From Bacteroidales bacterium (GTDB lineage: Bacteria; Bacteroidota; Bacteroidia; Bacteroidales; Dysgonomonadaceae), in assembly GCA_012840785.1 (NCBI GenBank), contig DUVZ01000226.1:1-34395 (forward strand): DNA of 34,395 nt. Reading direction: 5' to 3'. The position numbers and the translations under genes were made by a program. Below, piece by piece: positions 1-12,016 of the stretch. The notes beneath the pieces were generated by a model, which saw nothing but the letters and a program-made list of their open reading frames with translations, was not told the DNA's origin and did not search any database. Each line of letters opens with the position of its first letter. The stretch's first letter is position 1.

Positions 1-1
1 G

Positions 2-148
2 CATATAATAGATAAGATAAACGATACCTACAAATCGAATGTAGTGCGACTAGCTGGGATGGACAAAAAGAGTTTTAAAATGAAGCAAGAACACCTATCA
101 CCCGCTTACACTACCAATATTAGAGATTTAATAGAAACGCGGGTGTAG
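2..148 (+). CDS. umuC: C-terminal fragment of UmuC-like Y-family DNA polymerase (partial at window edge)
   Basis: Frame 2 reads HIIDKINDTYKSNVVRLAGMDKKSFKMKQEHLSPAYTTNIRDLIETRV*, resembling UmuC C-termini (MDKIN..YG...VRLA...W.MKQE.LSP.YTT). Confidence 0.75.
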   Translation, partial: HIIDKINDTYKSNVVRLAGMDKKSFKMKQEHLSPAYTTNIRDLIETRV

Positions 149-181
149 CACAAATTAAAAGCAGACTGCTGGTATAAACTT

Positions 182-499
182 CTATAGTTTCTTCCTTTTG
201 ATATATCGCTCACACTGTAGTATACGGTCGTATCCGAGCATAGTGCCAAGCATAAAATCCTCCTCATCTGTATAGTCTGAAAGAGGTTTACCCCCAAATG
301 ATTTGATGATTTTTATACAAACTTCATCGCCAAAGAAGAGATTAATTCTATCGGAAGTAACTTTCGAAAAACAATAACTAATTCTTCTATTATCTAGCAA
401 CTCTTTTACCCTTGCTTTCTCTGTGGTGCTCATAGTGTAAAGAACAAGATTTCTCAATCCTTTATTGTACTCGTAAATATGGTGTATTAATATCTTCAT
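182..499 (-). CDS. DUF2023-family protein
   Basis: MKILIHHIYEYNKGLRNLVLYT...NLFFGD...EEDFMLGTMLGYDRILQCERYIKRKK matches the recalled DUF2023 pattern; start moved to the internal MKI. Confidence 0.75.
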   Translation of the reverse strand: MKILIHHIYEYNKGLRNLVLYTMSTTEKARVKELLDNRRISYCFSKVTSDRINLFFGDEVCIKIIKSFGGKPLSDYTDEEDFMLGTMLGYDRILQCERYIKRKKL

Positions 500-632
500 T
501 TCTTTTGTGTAAAATGTTTGTTTTTGCAATTTTAAAAAAACAAGAGCTTTGTAAGGTATAGAGCTCTTATGAAACTATATGTAAAACAAGAATATAGCAT
601 ATAATGTTTTAATGAAGTGGCAAAATGGGGTC

Positions 633-665
633 AAAAAAAACGCAGAAAGGGAATCCTCTCTGCGT
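633..665 (-). terminator. Rho-independent terminator downstream of dnaJ
   Basis: Minus strand ACGCAGA...TCTGCGT stem followed by T8. Confidence 0.75.
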
Positions 666-734
666 CAATTGAAGGCTATTGTAAGCCTCACCTAATTAAA
701 CATATCTACTTTTAAAGATTTATTGAGAAAACCT

Positions 735-2481
<1,747 letters not shown>

Positions 2482-2637
2482 AATTATATATTTAATCCAT
2501 GCAAACTTGTTGCATAGCACCGTTTACATAATATTGAGGCAAACCAATTTACCTCTACTTATATCATATCATTGATAACCTTATATGTCTACTGCAAATT
2601 CTTTGCCAAAGAGGAGGGTTTTACAATAATTATTTTG

Positions 2638-3174
2638 CTACAAAAACATTTCACACCATTCGTCAAACTGCTTCACTTGATGTTTGCCATGTTTACGAAG
2701 ACGTCTCCTAATTTTTTTTACAGATTTCTCTTTCCCCAGTTTCGACTTTGAATAGAATTTATCTGCAAAACAGATTATTTTTTCCTCCATAGATTGAGGT
2801 CTCATATCGCGGTGAGGAATGGGGAGTTTACGTTTAAGTATAGTTTTCAAACTCAAGCCTGTTCCTGTATGTCTTTCACAAACAAGTCCATGTTTGGGAA
2901 ATCCTTCACGCTGGAGCAAATCATTGCCCAAATAACCGTGACAGATATATGGGTACTCGCCCCTGCAATAGATATGTGGCGCACTTGTCATAAAAATCCC
3001 AATATCGTGCAACATAGAAGCCTCTTCAAGAAACTTAATATCTATTGCCAATTCAGGATGTTTGTGTGCAATTGATAGTGCTCTATTTGTCACATCCGTT
3101 ACATGCGACATATAAATGTTATAAAGTTTAGTTCCTTTAGTATAGTATTTTTCTATTATTGCTTGAGTATCCAT
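2638..3174 (-). CDS. HD-domain phosphohydrolase
   Basis: HDIG-type motif (ASMLHDIGIF) with downstream His/Asp (CFADKFYSKS). Confidence 0.85.
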   Translation of the reverse strand: MDTQAIIEKYYTKGTKLYNIYMSHVTDVTNRALSIAHKHPELAIDIKFLEEASMLHDIGIFMTSAPHIYCRGEYPYICHGYLGNDLLQREGFPKHGLVCERHTGTGLSLKTILKRKLPIPHRDMRPQSMEEKIICFADKFYSKSKLGKEKSVKKIRRRLRKHGKHQVKQFDEWCEMFL

Positions 3175-3400
3175 TTCTTTCTCTTACAGATTCTTACTAA
3201 TTTTATTGAGTAGGTTATTTTAGTTATAATTTTCAATCTTTTTTTGCTACAACAAAAATAGTGATTTTTTGAGACTCTTCAGTACATCAGCCAATTAATT
3301 GAAGCAACTAAGAGACTTTATAGTTTTCTATCATTATTTTGGTTATATCTTTGATAATGCCTTTAAATAACAATGTTTAAAGGATTACCATCCTAATTAC

Positions 3401-3442
3401 TTGCGACTATCATTGCAATTGTACAAAAAAGATATACTTTTG
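3401..3442 (+). promoter_or_regulatory. Promoter of the His-rich/TonB locus with a possible overlapping operator
   Basis: Imperfect inverted repeat TTGCGACTATCATTGCAA (3401-3418); TTG at 3413-3415, 19-nt spacer, TACTTTTG (-7 type) at 3435-3442. Confidence 0.5.
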
Positions 3443-3451
3443 TAATAAGCT

Positions 3452-3814
3452 ATGAGAAAAAAGATTTTTACACAATCTCTGAAATGGTTTTTGCCGCTAC
3501 TGTTTATAACTTTTATAAACGGCAAAACGCTATTTATCCATAGCCATATAGAAGATAGCTCTTTTGTAGTTCACTCCCATCCATTCGATAAAAGTGAAAC
3601 TACATCTCACGAGCATATTTCAAAGGAGATTATTGCTATTGAGTTACATACTCATGGTTACTCAACTACTGCAATTATCCCTTATATCGAGATTAATAGT
3701 CCTCTTCAATATTTAGTTGGTCACAACTACGCTTACCAAGAGACTGCCCTTATAGCACAAAAGGTTAATAGTAATCTTCTACGCGCCCCTCCATTTAATG
3801 AATGTATAGTGTAA
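3452..3814 (+). CDS. Small His-rich exported protein, probably metal-binding
   Basis: N-terminal hydrophobic signal then HSHIEDSSFVVHSHPF...SHEH...HTHG, C-terminal LRAPP; directly upstream of a TonB-dependent receptor. Confidence 0.75.
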   Translation: MRKKIFTQSLKWFLPLLFITFINGKTLFIHSHIEDSSFVVHSHPFDKSETTSHEHISKEIIAIELHTHGYSTTAIIPYIEINSPLQYLVGHNYAYQETALIAQKVNSNLLRAPPFNECIV

Positions 3815-3983
3815 GTTCAATAATTAGAATTTACATGTTTTATCCCCCCCTTATAAAGTTTTAGTGCATAAAGTAGATTGTCACTTTATTAAAGTTTAAG
3901 TGACAAAACTCTTTTAAAGCTATGCTTAATGGATATTCTTTACTCATAATTTTACATTCAATACAATACTTCACATACAAATA

Positions 3984-6404
3984 ATGAAATTTAAATATAT
4001 ACTATTGGCATTACTATGCCTTACAGCAAAACACTCTTTTGCAGAAGAGCCCAAAGGTACTGATGCAAATGTATTTGGGCATATTTTAGACAAAGCTACT
4101 AAAGAACATCTTCCTTATGTAACCTTTCAAATAAAAGGTACTACAATAGGTACAGCCACAGATGAAACGGGACACTACTATCTGAAAAATCTTCCACTAG
4201 GAGAACACACGGTAGAAATAAAAATGATGGGCTATAAAACCATCCAGCAAACAATCAATATAGAAAAAGGAGAAACACAAGAGCTAAACTTCGACTTGGA
4301 GGAAAGTACCATATACTTTGAAGATGTAGTGATTTCTGCTGACAGAAATGGCAATATTCGCCGATTATCACCTTCGCTTGTAAGCGTGCTCGACATGAAG
4401 ACTTTCGATGCAACCAACTCAAACACACTATCAGACGGGTTGAAGTTTCAACCTGGACTACGTGTTGAGAGCAACTGTCAGAATTGTGGGTTTCCACAAG
4501 TAAGAATCAATGGACTAGATGGTCCCTACTCGCAGATTTTAATAGATTCACGCCCAATCATTGGATCGCTGGGTGGTGTATATGGGCTTGAACAAATACC
4601 CGCCAATATGATAGAAAAAGTAGAGGTTATACGTGGAGGAGGCTCTGCTCTTATGGGTTCTTCTGCCATTGGTGGAAGTATCAACATTATTACAAAAGAG
4701 CCTTTGCGCAACTCTGCTGAGTTTTCACATACAGTTTCCAACTTCAACTCATCTGGAGCATTCGAAAACAACACCTCGTTTAATGCTTCTATGATTGGTG
4801 AAAAAAGAAATGCAGGGATGATGGTGTATGGCCAACACCGTGATAGAGATGGATACGACCATGACGGAGACGGGTTTACAGAATTGGCAACCCTCACTAA
4901 TCGTTCTTTAGGTTTTAGATCGTTCTTAAAAACTGGCGACTATTCAAGAATAACGCTTGAGTACCATAACATGCACGAGTTTCGAAGAGGTGGCGACCAA
5001 TTGGATCGTCCTGCTCACGAGGCATACATAACAGAGCAAACCGAACACAACATAAATGGTGGAGGATTAAAGTTTGATCGATCATCTGCCAACGGAAAAA
5101 ACAAATTTAGTTTATATGCTTCTACTCAATATATTAACAGAAAAAGCTATTATGGAGGAGGAGACCCAGCAAAAGACGATTTACCTGAAGTAAAGCCAGG
5201 AATGAGTCAGGAAGAGATAGATGACGTGAACAAACAAATAGATAACCACAACACTAGACTTATGTCTTATGGTCGAACAACAGACCACACCTACCAAATA
5301 GGAGGGCAATACAGCTATAAGTTTGACAAACTTTGGTTTATGCCTGCTAGCTTGACAGGAGGCTTAGAGTACCTTGGCAATGAACTAGACGATGTGAGTG
5401 GATATAGAACAAAATCTATAAAACAGAGAGCTAAAACAGCCACAGCTTTTGCTCAAAATGAGTGGGTAAACAGTAATTGGAGCTTCCTTATTGGAGGACG
5501 ACTGGACAAAAACAGCTTGGTGGACAACCCCATCTTTAGTCCGCGTGCCAATATCAGATTTAATCCTAACGACAAAATAAACCTCAGAGTTAGCTATAGC
5601 GAGGGATTTAGAGCCCCACAGCTATACGACGAAGATTTACATGTAGATATCGCTGGAGGTGAACAGATAGTAAGACTTCTTTCGGATGATTTAGACGCAG
5701 AACAGTCCCAAAGCCTTAGTGGATAAATAGACATGTATCATGAAGTTAATGGAGTTAAACTCAATCTTTTGATTGAAGGGTTTTATACACATTTGGAAAA
5801 TCCATTTGTGAACGTGAGAAAAGGAAATGAGATTACGGTTGAAAATGCTATAGATGGCGCAGAAGTTTATGGCGTAAACTTAGAAGGGCGCGTAGATTTT
5901 GCATCATGGCTAAGCTTACAAGCAGGAGCAACATTCCAAAGAAGCCTTTACTCTTCTGCAAGAAAATGGTGGGAACCTGAAAACGAGGAAGAGGAAGAGC
6001 TTGACCAAGTAGAGGCAACTAGAGAGATGATGCGCACCCCCAACAGTTATGCATACTTTGTAGCAACATTTACACCCGTGAAGAAATTCTCGGCATCACT
6101 GTCAGGAAATTATACAGGAAGTATGCTAGTTCCTCACGAAGCAGGAGAAGGAGTTGAAGGTGTAGACAAGTTTTCGAAGGTAAATATCACAGAAGAATCG
6201 CCAATATTTTTCGAATTGAACACAAAACTATCTTACACAATTGATATCTTCAAAAATATTCAGCTTGAATTGAATGCGGGTGTTCAAAATATATTTAATG
6301 CATACCAAGATGACTTTGATACAGGTGCTGGACGTGCATCGGCTTACATTTATGGACCAAGTGCACCACGGAGCTTCTTTGCAGGATTTAAAATGAGCAT
6401 TTAG
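3984..6404 (+). pseudogene. TonB-dependent receptor with N-terminal carboxypeptidase-regulatory-like domain, interrupted by one in-frame TAA
   Basis: ORFs 3984-5726 and 5733-6404 share a frame; together they make a full receptor with plug (NCQNCGFPQVRINGLDG...) and barrel to its C-terminal end. Confidence 0.85.
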
Positions 6405-6448
6405 TTTTATTTCATAAATATTTTAGTGGTTTTTTTACAAACACTCTT

Positions 6449-6502
6449 TGGGCTAAAGCCCACATAAAATATAGTAGAGGCACTTAAATTAAGTGTCTCT
6501 AC
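6449..6502 (+). terminator. Tandem hairpins downstream of the TonB receptor
   Basis: TGGGCTaaAGCCCA (6449-6462) and GTAGAGGCACTTAAATTAAGTGTCTCTAC (6474-6502). Confidence 0.6.
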
Positions 6503-6638
6503 TTTGTTATAAACACCATTAAAATAGAGGATTCGCTGTTTCAAAGGGTTTATAACTACTTTTAACAGCGAACTTGATTGGCTACTATACGATTATAGTT
6601 ACTTTTACGTTGATTATTTTTTAAACATAAAACGTACT

Positions 6639-8003
6639 ATGAAGTTTTCTACGAAAGTTTTTATTTTATTTCTTGCTCTCATTGGATGTCAGCATATAAT
6701 ATCGCAAAACAATGTTGTTGAAGAGATTGTGTGGGTAGTGGGTGATGAAGCTATTTATAAATCGGAGGTAGAAGAAGCACGCCGCGAAATGCTTTTGAAT
6801 AACACTAGAATTGAAGGAGACCCCTACTGCTTTATTCCTGAACAGTTGGCTGTAAACAAACTCTTTCTTCACCAAGCAAAACTAGACAGTATACAGGTAT
6901 CGGATGTGAATGTAAATCGAATGGTAGAGTATTGGCTGAATGAAACAATAGACCGTGCAGGCTCTGCAGAGAAACTCGAAGAGTATTATGGTAAGAATAT
7001 ACGCTCTATTCGTGACGATATACGCAAGCAGATAGTTGAAGGAGAATTGGTACAAGGTGTTCAAAATAAACTAATTGGAGATATTGTACTTGCACCATCC
7101 GAAATTAGAAACTTCTACTCTTCTATTCCCCAAGATAGTTTGCCATTTATTCCCACAGCTGTGGAGGTGCAAATTATAACATTGGAACCCAAAATACCTC
7201 TTAGTGAAATTGATGCTGTAAAAGCTAAACTGAGAGATTTTACAGAGCGAATCAACTCTGGTGAATCAGATTTTTCTACCTTGGCTCTCATCCACTCCGA
7301 AGATGGCTCGGCTGTAAAAGGAGGTGAACTTGGATTTATGGGGAGAGCCTCATTAGCAACAGAGTTTGCTAATGTTGCCTTCACACTTAACGATCCTTCG
7401 AAAGTGTCTAATATTGTAGAAACAGAGTTTGGATATCATATAATTCAATTGATAGAACGCAGAGGCGACCAAGGAAACTTTCGCCACATTCTGTTGAAAC
7501 CCAAAGTTCCACAAGAGGAACTTGATAATGCTATAGCTCGCCTCGACTCTATTCAAACAGCATTGGTAAATGATGAAATTAGCTTTGATGAAGCTGCCAC
7601 ATTTATTTCGGCTGATAAAGATACACGCAACAATAAGGGAATTATGGTAAACATGAACCGAGAAAGTAATTATGCTGGCACTCCACGATTTGAGATGAAT
7701 GAGCTAAACCAAGACATTGCTCGCCAAGTGGGTGAGATGAAACAAGGAGAAATATCTAAGCCATTTATAATGCGAAACTCTAAAGACAAACAAGTTGCGG
7801 CTATTGTGAAACTGTCAAAAAGAATTGAGGGACACAAAGCCGATATGAACAGCGACTATCAAACAATAAAGATGATGGCTGAGAATAAAAAGAGGCAAGA
7901 GTTATTGGACAAGTGGCTCAAAAACAAGATAAAGACTACTTACGTAAGAATTGATGAGAATTGGCGTAATTGCGAATTTAGATACGAAGGGTGGATTAGA
8001 TAA
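6639..8003 (+). CDS. SurA-like periplasmic peptidylprolyl isomerase (PpiC domains)
   Basis: Signal peptide, SurA N-like region, PpiC signatures (GGELGFMGR...VETEFGYHIIQL). Confidence 0.9.
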   Translation: MKFSTKVFILFLALIGCQHIISQNNVVEEIVWVVGDEAIYKSEVEEARREMLLNNTRIEGDPYCFIPEQLAVNKLFLHQAKLDSIQVSDVNVNRMVEYWLNETIDRAGSAEKLEEYYGKNIRSIRDDIRKQIVEGELVQGVQNKLIGDIVLAPSEIRNFYSSIPQDSLPFIPTAVEVQIITLEPKIPLSEIDAVKAKLRDFTERINSGESDFSTLALIHSEDGSAVKGGELGFMGRASLATEFANVAFTLNDPSKVSNIVETEFGYHIIQLIERRGDQGNFRHILLKPKVPQEELDNAIARLDSIQTALVNDEISFDEAATFISADKDTRNNKGIMVNMNRESNYAGTPRFEMNELNQDIARQVGEMKQGEISKPFIMRNSKDKQVAAIVKLSKRIEGHKADMNSDYQTIKMMAENKKRQELLDKWLKNKIKTTYVRIDENWRNCEFRYEGWIR

Positions 8004-8041
8004 ACAGCTATTTTTATAAAGCATGTCAATTTTTTGACAAA

Positions 8042-9637
8042 ATGAGAGAAAAAAAACAACATATACTTTTTTCGATAGAGAGTGCACTCCTTTTTAGTGT
8101 GCTCTTTATCTTTATTCTAGGAGTAAAGGCTCAACAATCTCCCGCTAAACCCAAAATAATAGAAATGAGAAACGCTGGAGAACTTGTTAAAAGACCCACA
8201 ACAGAAGCTCAAGTATTTCTAAATGATGTGGTTTTTTATCACGAAGGAGCTTTTATGTATTGCGATAGCGCCTACTTATACGAGGAAGCAAATAGGTTTG
8301 AAGCATTTAGCAACGTAATAATAAATCAAGGCGATACAATTTTTGTTTATGGCGACTATCTTGATTATGAGGGTGATATAAAACTTGCAAAGCTTAGAAA
8401 CAATGTAAAAATGGAGGATAATCAAGCTACTCTTTATACAGATAGTTTGAACTACGATAGAATGAACAATTTGGGATACTACTTCGATGGTGGAATGCTT
8501 GTGGATGAAAAAAACGAGCTCACTTCGTTTTGGGGGCAATACAATCCTGAAAATTATGAAGCTCTGTTTAGTGATAGTGTGAAACTCGTAAATAAACAAT
8601 ACACCATATTTGCAGATACCCTAAAGTATAATACTAGTAGCAAAATTGTAGATATATTGGGTCCCTCTAGCATTGTTTCTGATAGTGGCTATATTCACAC
8701 AACACGTGGATGGTATAATACCATTACCGACGACTCTCAACTGCTAGATCGATCTACAGTTTTTAGCTCCAACGGAGACAAGACACTCACTGGAGATACC
8801 ATCTACTACAACCGAACAAATGGTTTAGGCACTGTTCATGGAAATATGCACCTACAGGATACAGCAATGAAAGTAATACTGCAAGGCAACTATGGCTACT
8901 ATAACGAGAAAACAGAGTTTGCACTAGCTACAGACTCTGCTTTTGCAATAGAATATTCACAAAAAGATAGTCTGTTTCTTCATGGCGATACACTAACAAT
9001 GCTTACCGACTCGATATATAGAGAAGTAAAAGCATTTCACAATGTGCGTTTTTTTAGAAACGATGTGCAAGGGGTATGCGACTCTATGGAATATCTCTCA
9101 AAAGACTCCATACTATATATGTATATAGAGCCAATACTATGGCACGAGAACAATCAAATAATTGGCGAAGAGATGAACATCTACCTCAACGACTCTACCA
9201 TAGACAAAGTACACGTAAAAAACTATGCTTACAGCATACAAGACCGTCAAAAAGACGACCAATACAATCAACTAAAGGGGCGCAATATGAATGCCCATTT
9301 TAAAGATGGAGAGCTCCGCTATATACTTGTAGAGGGTGACGCTGAATCGCTGTACTACTTAGAAGAAGATGATGGTACAATTATTGGACTGAATAAGACC
9401 CAAAGTGCATACCTATCGATGGATATAGAAAAAAACGAATTGCAGAAACTAAAACTTTGGTCGTCCACCACTGCAGAAATGAATCCTTTAAGCATACTAA
9501 AGCCTGAAGATAAAAAGCTAAAAGACTTTATTTGGTATGATAATGTGAGGCCCCTAAACAAAATGGACATTTTTAGAAGACCCAAAAAAGATCCAACTGA
9601 AAAGCGAGTAACTCCTCGTCAATTTATACGAGATTAA
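8042..9637 (+). CDS. OstA-like (LptA/LptD N-terminal type) export protein
   Basis: Signal peptide and repeated beta-jellyroll-like pattern typical of OstA-like proteins; sits in a foldase-OstA-mutL cluster. Confidence 0.8.
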   Translation: MREKKQHILFSIESALLFSVLFIFILGVKAQQSPAKPKIIEMRNAGELVKRPTTEAQVFLNDVVFYHEGAFMYCDSAYLYEEANRFEAFSNVIINQGDTIFVYGDYLDYEGDIKLAKLRNNVKMEDNQATLYTDSLNYDRMNNLGYYFDGGMLVDEKNELTSFWGQYNPENYEALFSDSVKLVNKQYTIFADTLKYNTSSKIVDILGPSSIVSDSGYIHTTRGWYNTITDDSQLLDRSTVFSSNGDKTLTGDTIYYNRTNGLGTVHGNMHLQDTAMKVILQGNYGYYNEKTEFALATDSAFAIEYSQKDSLFLHGDTLTMLTDSIYREVKAFHNVRFFRNDVQGVCDSMEYLSKDSILYMYIEPILWHENNQIIGEEMNIYLNDSTIDKVHVKNYAYSIQDRQKDDQYNQLKGRNMNAHFKDGELRYILVEGDAESLYYLEEDDGTIIGLNKTQSAYLSMDIEKNELQKLKLWSSTTAEMNPLSILKPEDKKLKDFIWYDNVRPLNKMDIFRRPKKDPTEKRVTPRQFIRD

Positions 9638-9695
9638 ATAATGTGCTGATTTTTTCTTATATTTGTACTAAACCAACAATCAAAAATAGACGATT

Positions 9696-9995
9696 ATGTT
9701 TTTTTTCTACAATAATAAAAAACCCCGCAAATTTAATTACAAGCCCATACTTTACAATCCTGATAAAGATGAGTTTAACGAACGGGTGCTGAAAGTAAAG
9801 AAAGAGTTGGGTGCAATAGAAGACACCGAATTTAAACCAACTATAAAAGGAGAGTTTATTAGAAATACCGAACATGTAAGACGCAAAGTAAGTAAAGAAG
9901 ACGACAATCCTAAATCGAACACAATGCGCAACACAAAATTAATTATATTTCTTGTTGTGCTTATTGTTATTGCCTACTTTATGTATTTTAAATAA
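9696..9995 (+). CDS. Small protein with a single C-terminal TM segment, upstream of mutL
   Basis: 99 aa ORF ending KLIIFLVVLIVIAYFMYFK; TATATTTG box about 30 nt upstream of the start. Confidence 0.75.
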   Translation: MFFFYNNKKPRKFNYKPILYNPDKDEFNERVLKVKKELGAIEDTEFKPTIKGEFIRNTEHVRRKVSKEDDNPKSNTMRNTKLIIFLVVLIVIAYFMYFK

Positions 9996-10117
9996 CTCAA
10001 TAGTTGCCAAGAGAATTATAATCTCAACACACTTAAAATTAGCGCTTTTCATAAATGATTCCATTTACTTCAACAAATAGTTGATGTAGAACTCTTTAAA
10101 AAACTGATTCTTACAAC

Positions 10118-11953
10118 ATGTCAGATATAATCCACCTATTACCAGACTCTATAGCCAACCAAATTGCTGCCGGCGAGGTTATACAACGTCCTGCATCTGT
10201 GGTGAAAGAATTGGTAGAAAATGCAATTGATGCTAAAGCAACGCACATACAAATAGTAATAAAAGATGCGGGGCGAACCATCATTCAAGTAATAGACAAT
10301 GGGAAAGGTATGTCTGAAACAGATGCTAGAATGGCTTTTGAACGTCATGCTACATCAAAAATACAAGAGGCAAGCGACCTTTTTGCCCTCACTACAATGG
10401 GCTTTAGAGGCGAGGCACTACCATCTATATCGGCAATAGCACAAGTAGAGATTAAAACTCGAACTAGTGACAGAGAAGTTGGAACACTTATAAAAATAGC
10501 AGGGTCGAGGGTTGAATCGCAAGAACCAACATCAGCTCCAGAAGGCACTTCTATAACAGTAAAGAACCTATTCTTTAATGTGCCTGCTAGGCGCAAGTTT
10601 CTAAAAAGAAACGAAACAGAACGCCGCAACATACTTGTAGAGATAGAGAGAGTTGCTCTAGCTCATCCCGATATCGAGTTTAAACTTATCGATGATGGTG
10701 TAACACTTTTACAACTGCCTGCAACAGGATTGCGTCAGCGAATAACCCAACTAATTGGAAAAAAAATAGACCAACAGCTTCTTGAAATAAATATCGACAC
10801 TACTTTGGTGAAAATATTTGGCTACATCACCAAGCCCGAATTTGCTAGAAAGCGTGGCTCCAATCAATTTTTCTTTGCAAATGGCAGATATATGCGCCAC
10901 CCCTATTTTCATAAAGCCATTACGGTTGCTTTCGAAAATTTGATACAGCCAACCGAAAGACCCAATTATTTTATATACATACAGGTCGACCCCGACACTA
11001 TTGACGTAAACATACACCCAACCAAAACTGAAATAAAGTTTGAAAACGAACAAGCAATTTGGCAAATATTAATGGTGAGCATCAAAGAGTCGCTTGGTAA
11101 GTTTAATGCAGTGCCCAGTATAGATTTCGATACAGAGGGCTCTATACCCATTCCTGTGTTCGATAAAGAGAGACAAATACGCTCACCACAAGTAAACGTA
11201 GATCCAAATTACAACCCATTTAAACAGCGTGCTTATACACCTCCTCCAAGAATGAACTGGGAAGAGCTTTATAAAGATTTTGAAAAAGATGTAGATATTG
11301 CTGCCGACGATGAAGATGAAAACAGAGAAACATCTCCGCTCAATTTTACGAAGAAGCTAGAGAGCAATCTGCCTGAAATGCATTCTGATGCTTTTCCTGA
11401 TTATTACCAGTACAAACAAAAGTATATTTTCACCTCTGTAAAATCGGGTTTGATGATTATTGACCAGCGCAGAGCTCATATTCGTATCCTCTTCGATAAA
11501 TACCTTGAAAGTATTGTACAGAAAAAAGGAATTTCGCAACGTGTCCTTTTTCCAGAAATGATAGAGTTAAGCGCTTCTGAAGCTGCCATTATTCCAAGCA
11601 TTAAAGAAGATTTGGAGTCGCTAGGTTTCGAAATAAGCAATTTGGGCAATAATACTTATGCTATTCAAGGCGTTCCGTCTGAAATAGAAAACCCCGATGT
11701 GGCACGACTCATAAAAACAATGCTAGCAAATATAATTGAAACAGGATTGGATGTAAAATCTGAAATTCAAGAAAAACTGGCACTCTCCTTTGCAAGATCG
11801 GTTGCTATAAACTATGGAAAACCTTTATCTGTAGAAGAGATTACAGATATTGTGAACCGATTATTTGCTTGTCCTACACCAAACTTTACACCCGATGGGA
11901 AAAAGATTTTAACGGTGCTTGATGATGAAGATATGGATAGAAAGCTAAAATAG
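10118..11953 (+). CDS. mutL: DNA mismatch repair protein MutL
   Basis: GHL ATPase motifs (NAIDA, DNGKGM, TMGFRGEAL) and a MutL C-terminal domain. Confidence 0.97.
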   Translation: MSDIIHLLPDSIANQIAAGEVIQRPASVVKELVENAIDAKATHIQIVIKDAGRTIIQVIDNGKGMSETDARMAFERHATSKIQEASDLFALTTMGFRGEALPSISAIAQVEIKTRTSDREVGTLIKIAGSRVESQEPTSAPEGTSITVKNLFFNVPARRKFLKRNETERRNILVEIERVALAHPDIEFKLIDDGVTLLQLPATGLRQRITQLIGKKIDQQLLEINIDTTLVKIFGYITKPEFARKRGSNQFFFANGRYMRHPYFHKAITVAFENLIQPTERPNYFIYIQVDPDTIDVNIHPTKTEIKFENEQAIWQILMVSIKESLGKFNAVPSIDFDTEGSIPIPVFDKERQIRSPQVNVDPNYNPFKQRAYTPPPRMNWEELYKDFEKDVDIAADDEDENRETSPLNFTKKLESNLPEMHSDAFPDYYQYKQKYIFTSVKSGLMIIDQRRAHIRILFDKYLESIVQKKGISQRVLFPEMIELSASEAAIIPSIKEDLESLGFEISNLGNNTYAIQGVPSEIENPDVARLIKTMLANIIETGLDVKSEIQEKLALSFARSVAINYGKPLSVEEITDIVNRLFACPTPNFTPDGKKILTVLDDEDMDRKLK

Positions 11954-12016
11954 AGTAGCTTTGATTAAATAACAAGAATACCTCAATATTAAAATCAACA
12001 TTATAAAACAAAGGCT

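Noticed and set aside
106-297. 63-aa minus-strand ORF
   Set aside because: Overlaps the DUF2023 gene in another frame, with no family resemblance.
5724-5726. Programmed recoding of the TAA in the TonB receptor
   Set aside because: TAA recoding is rare and no stimulatory structure was evident; a nonsense mutation or sequence error is simpler.
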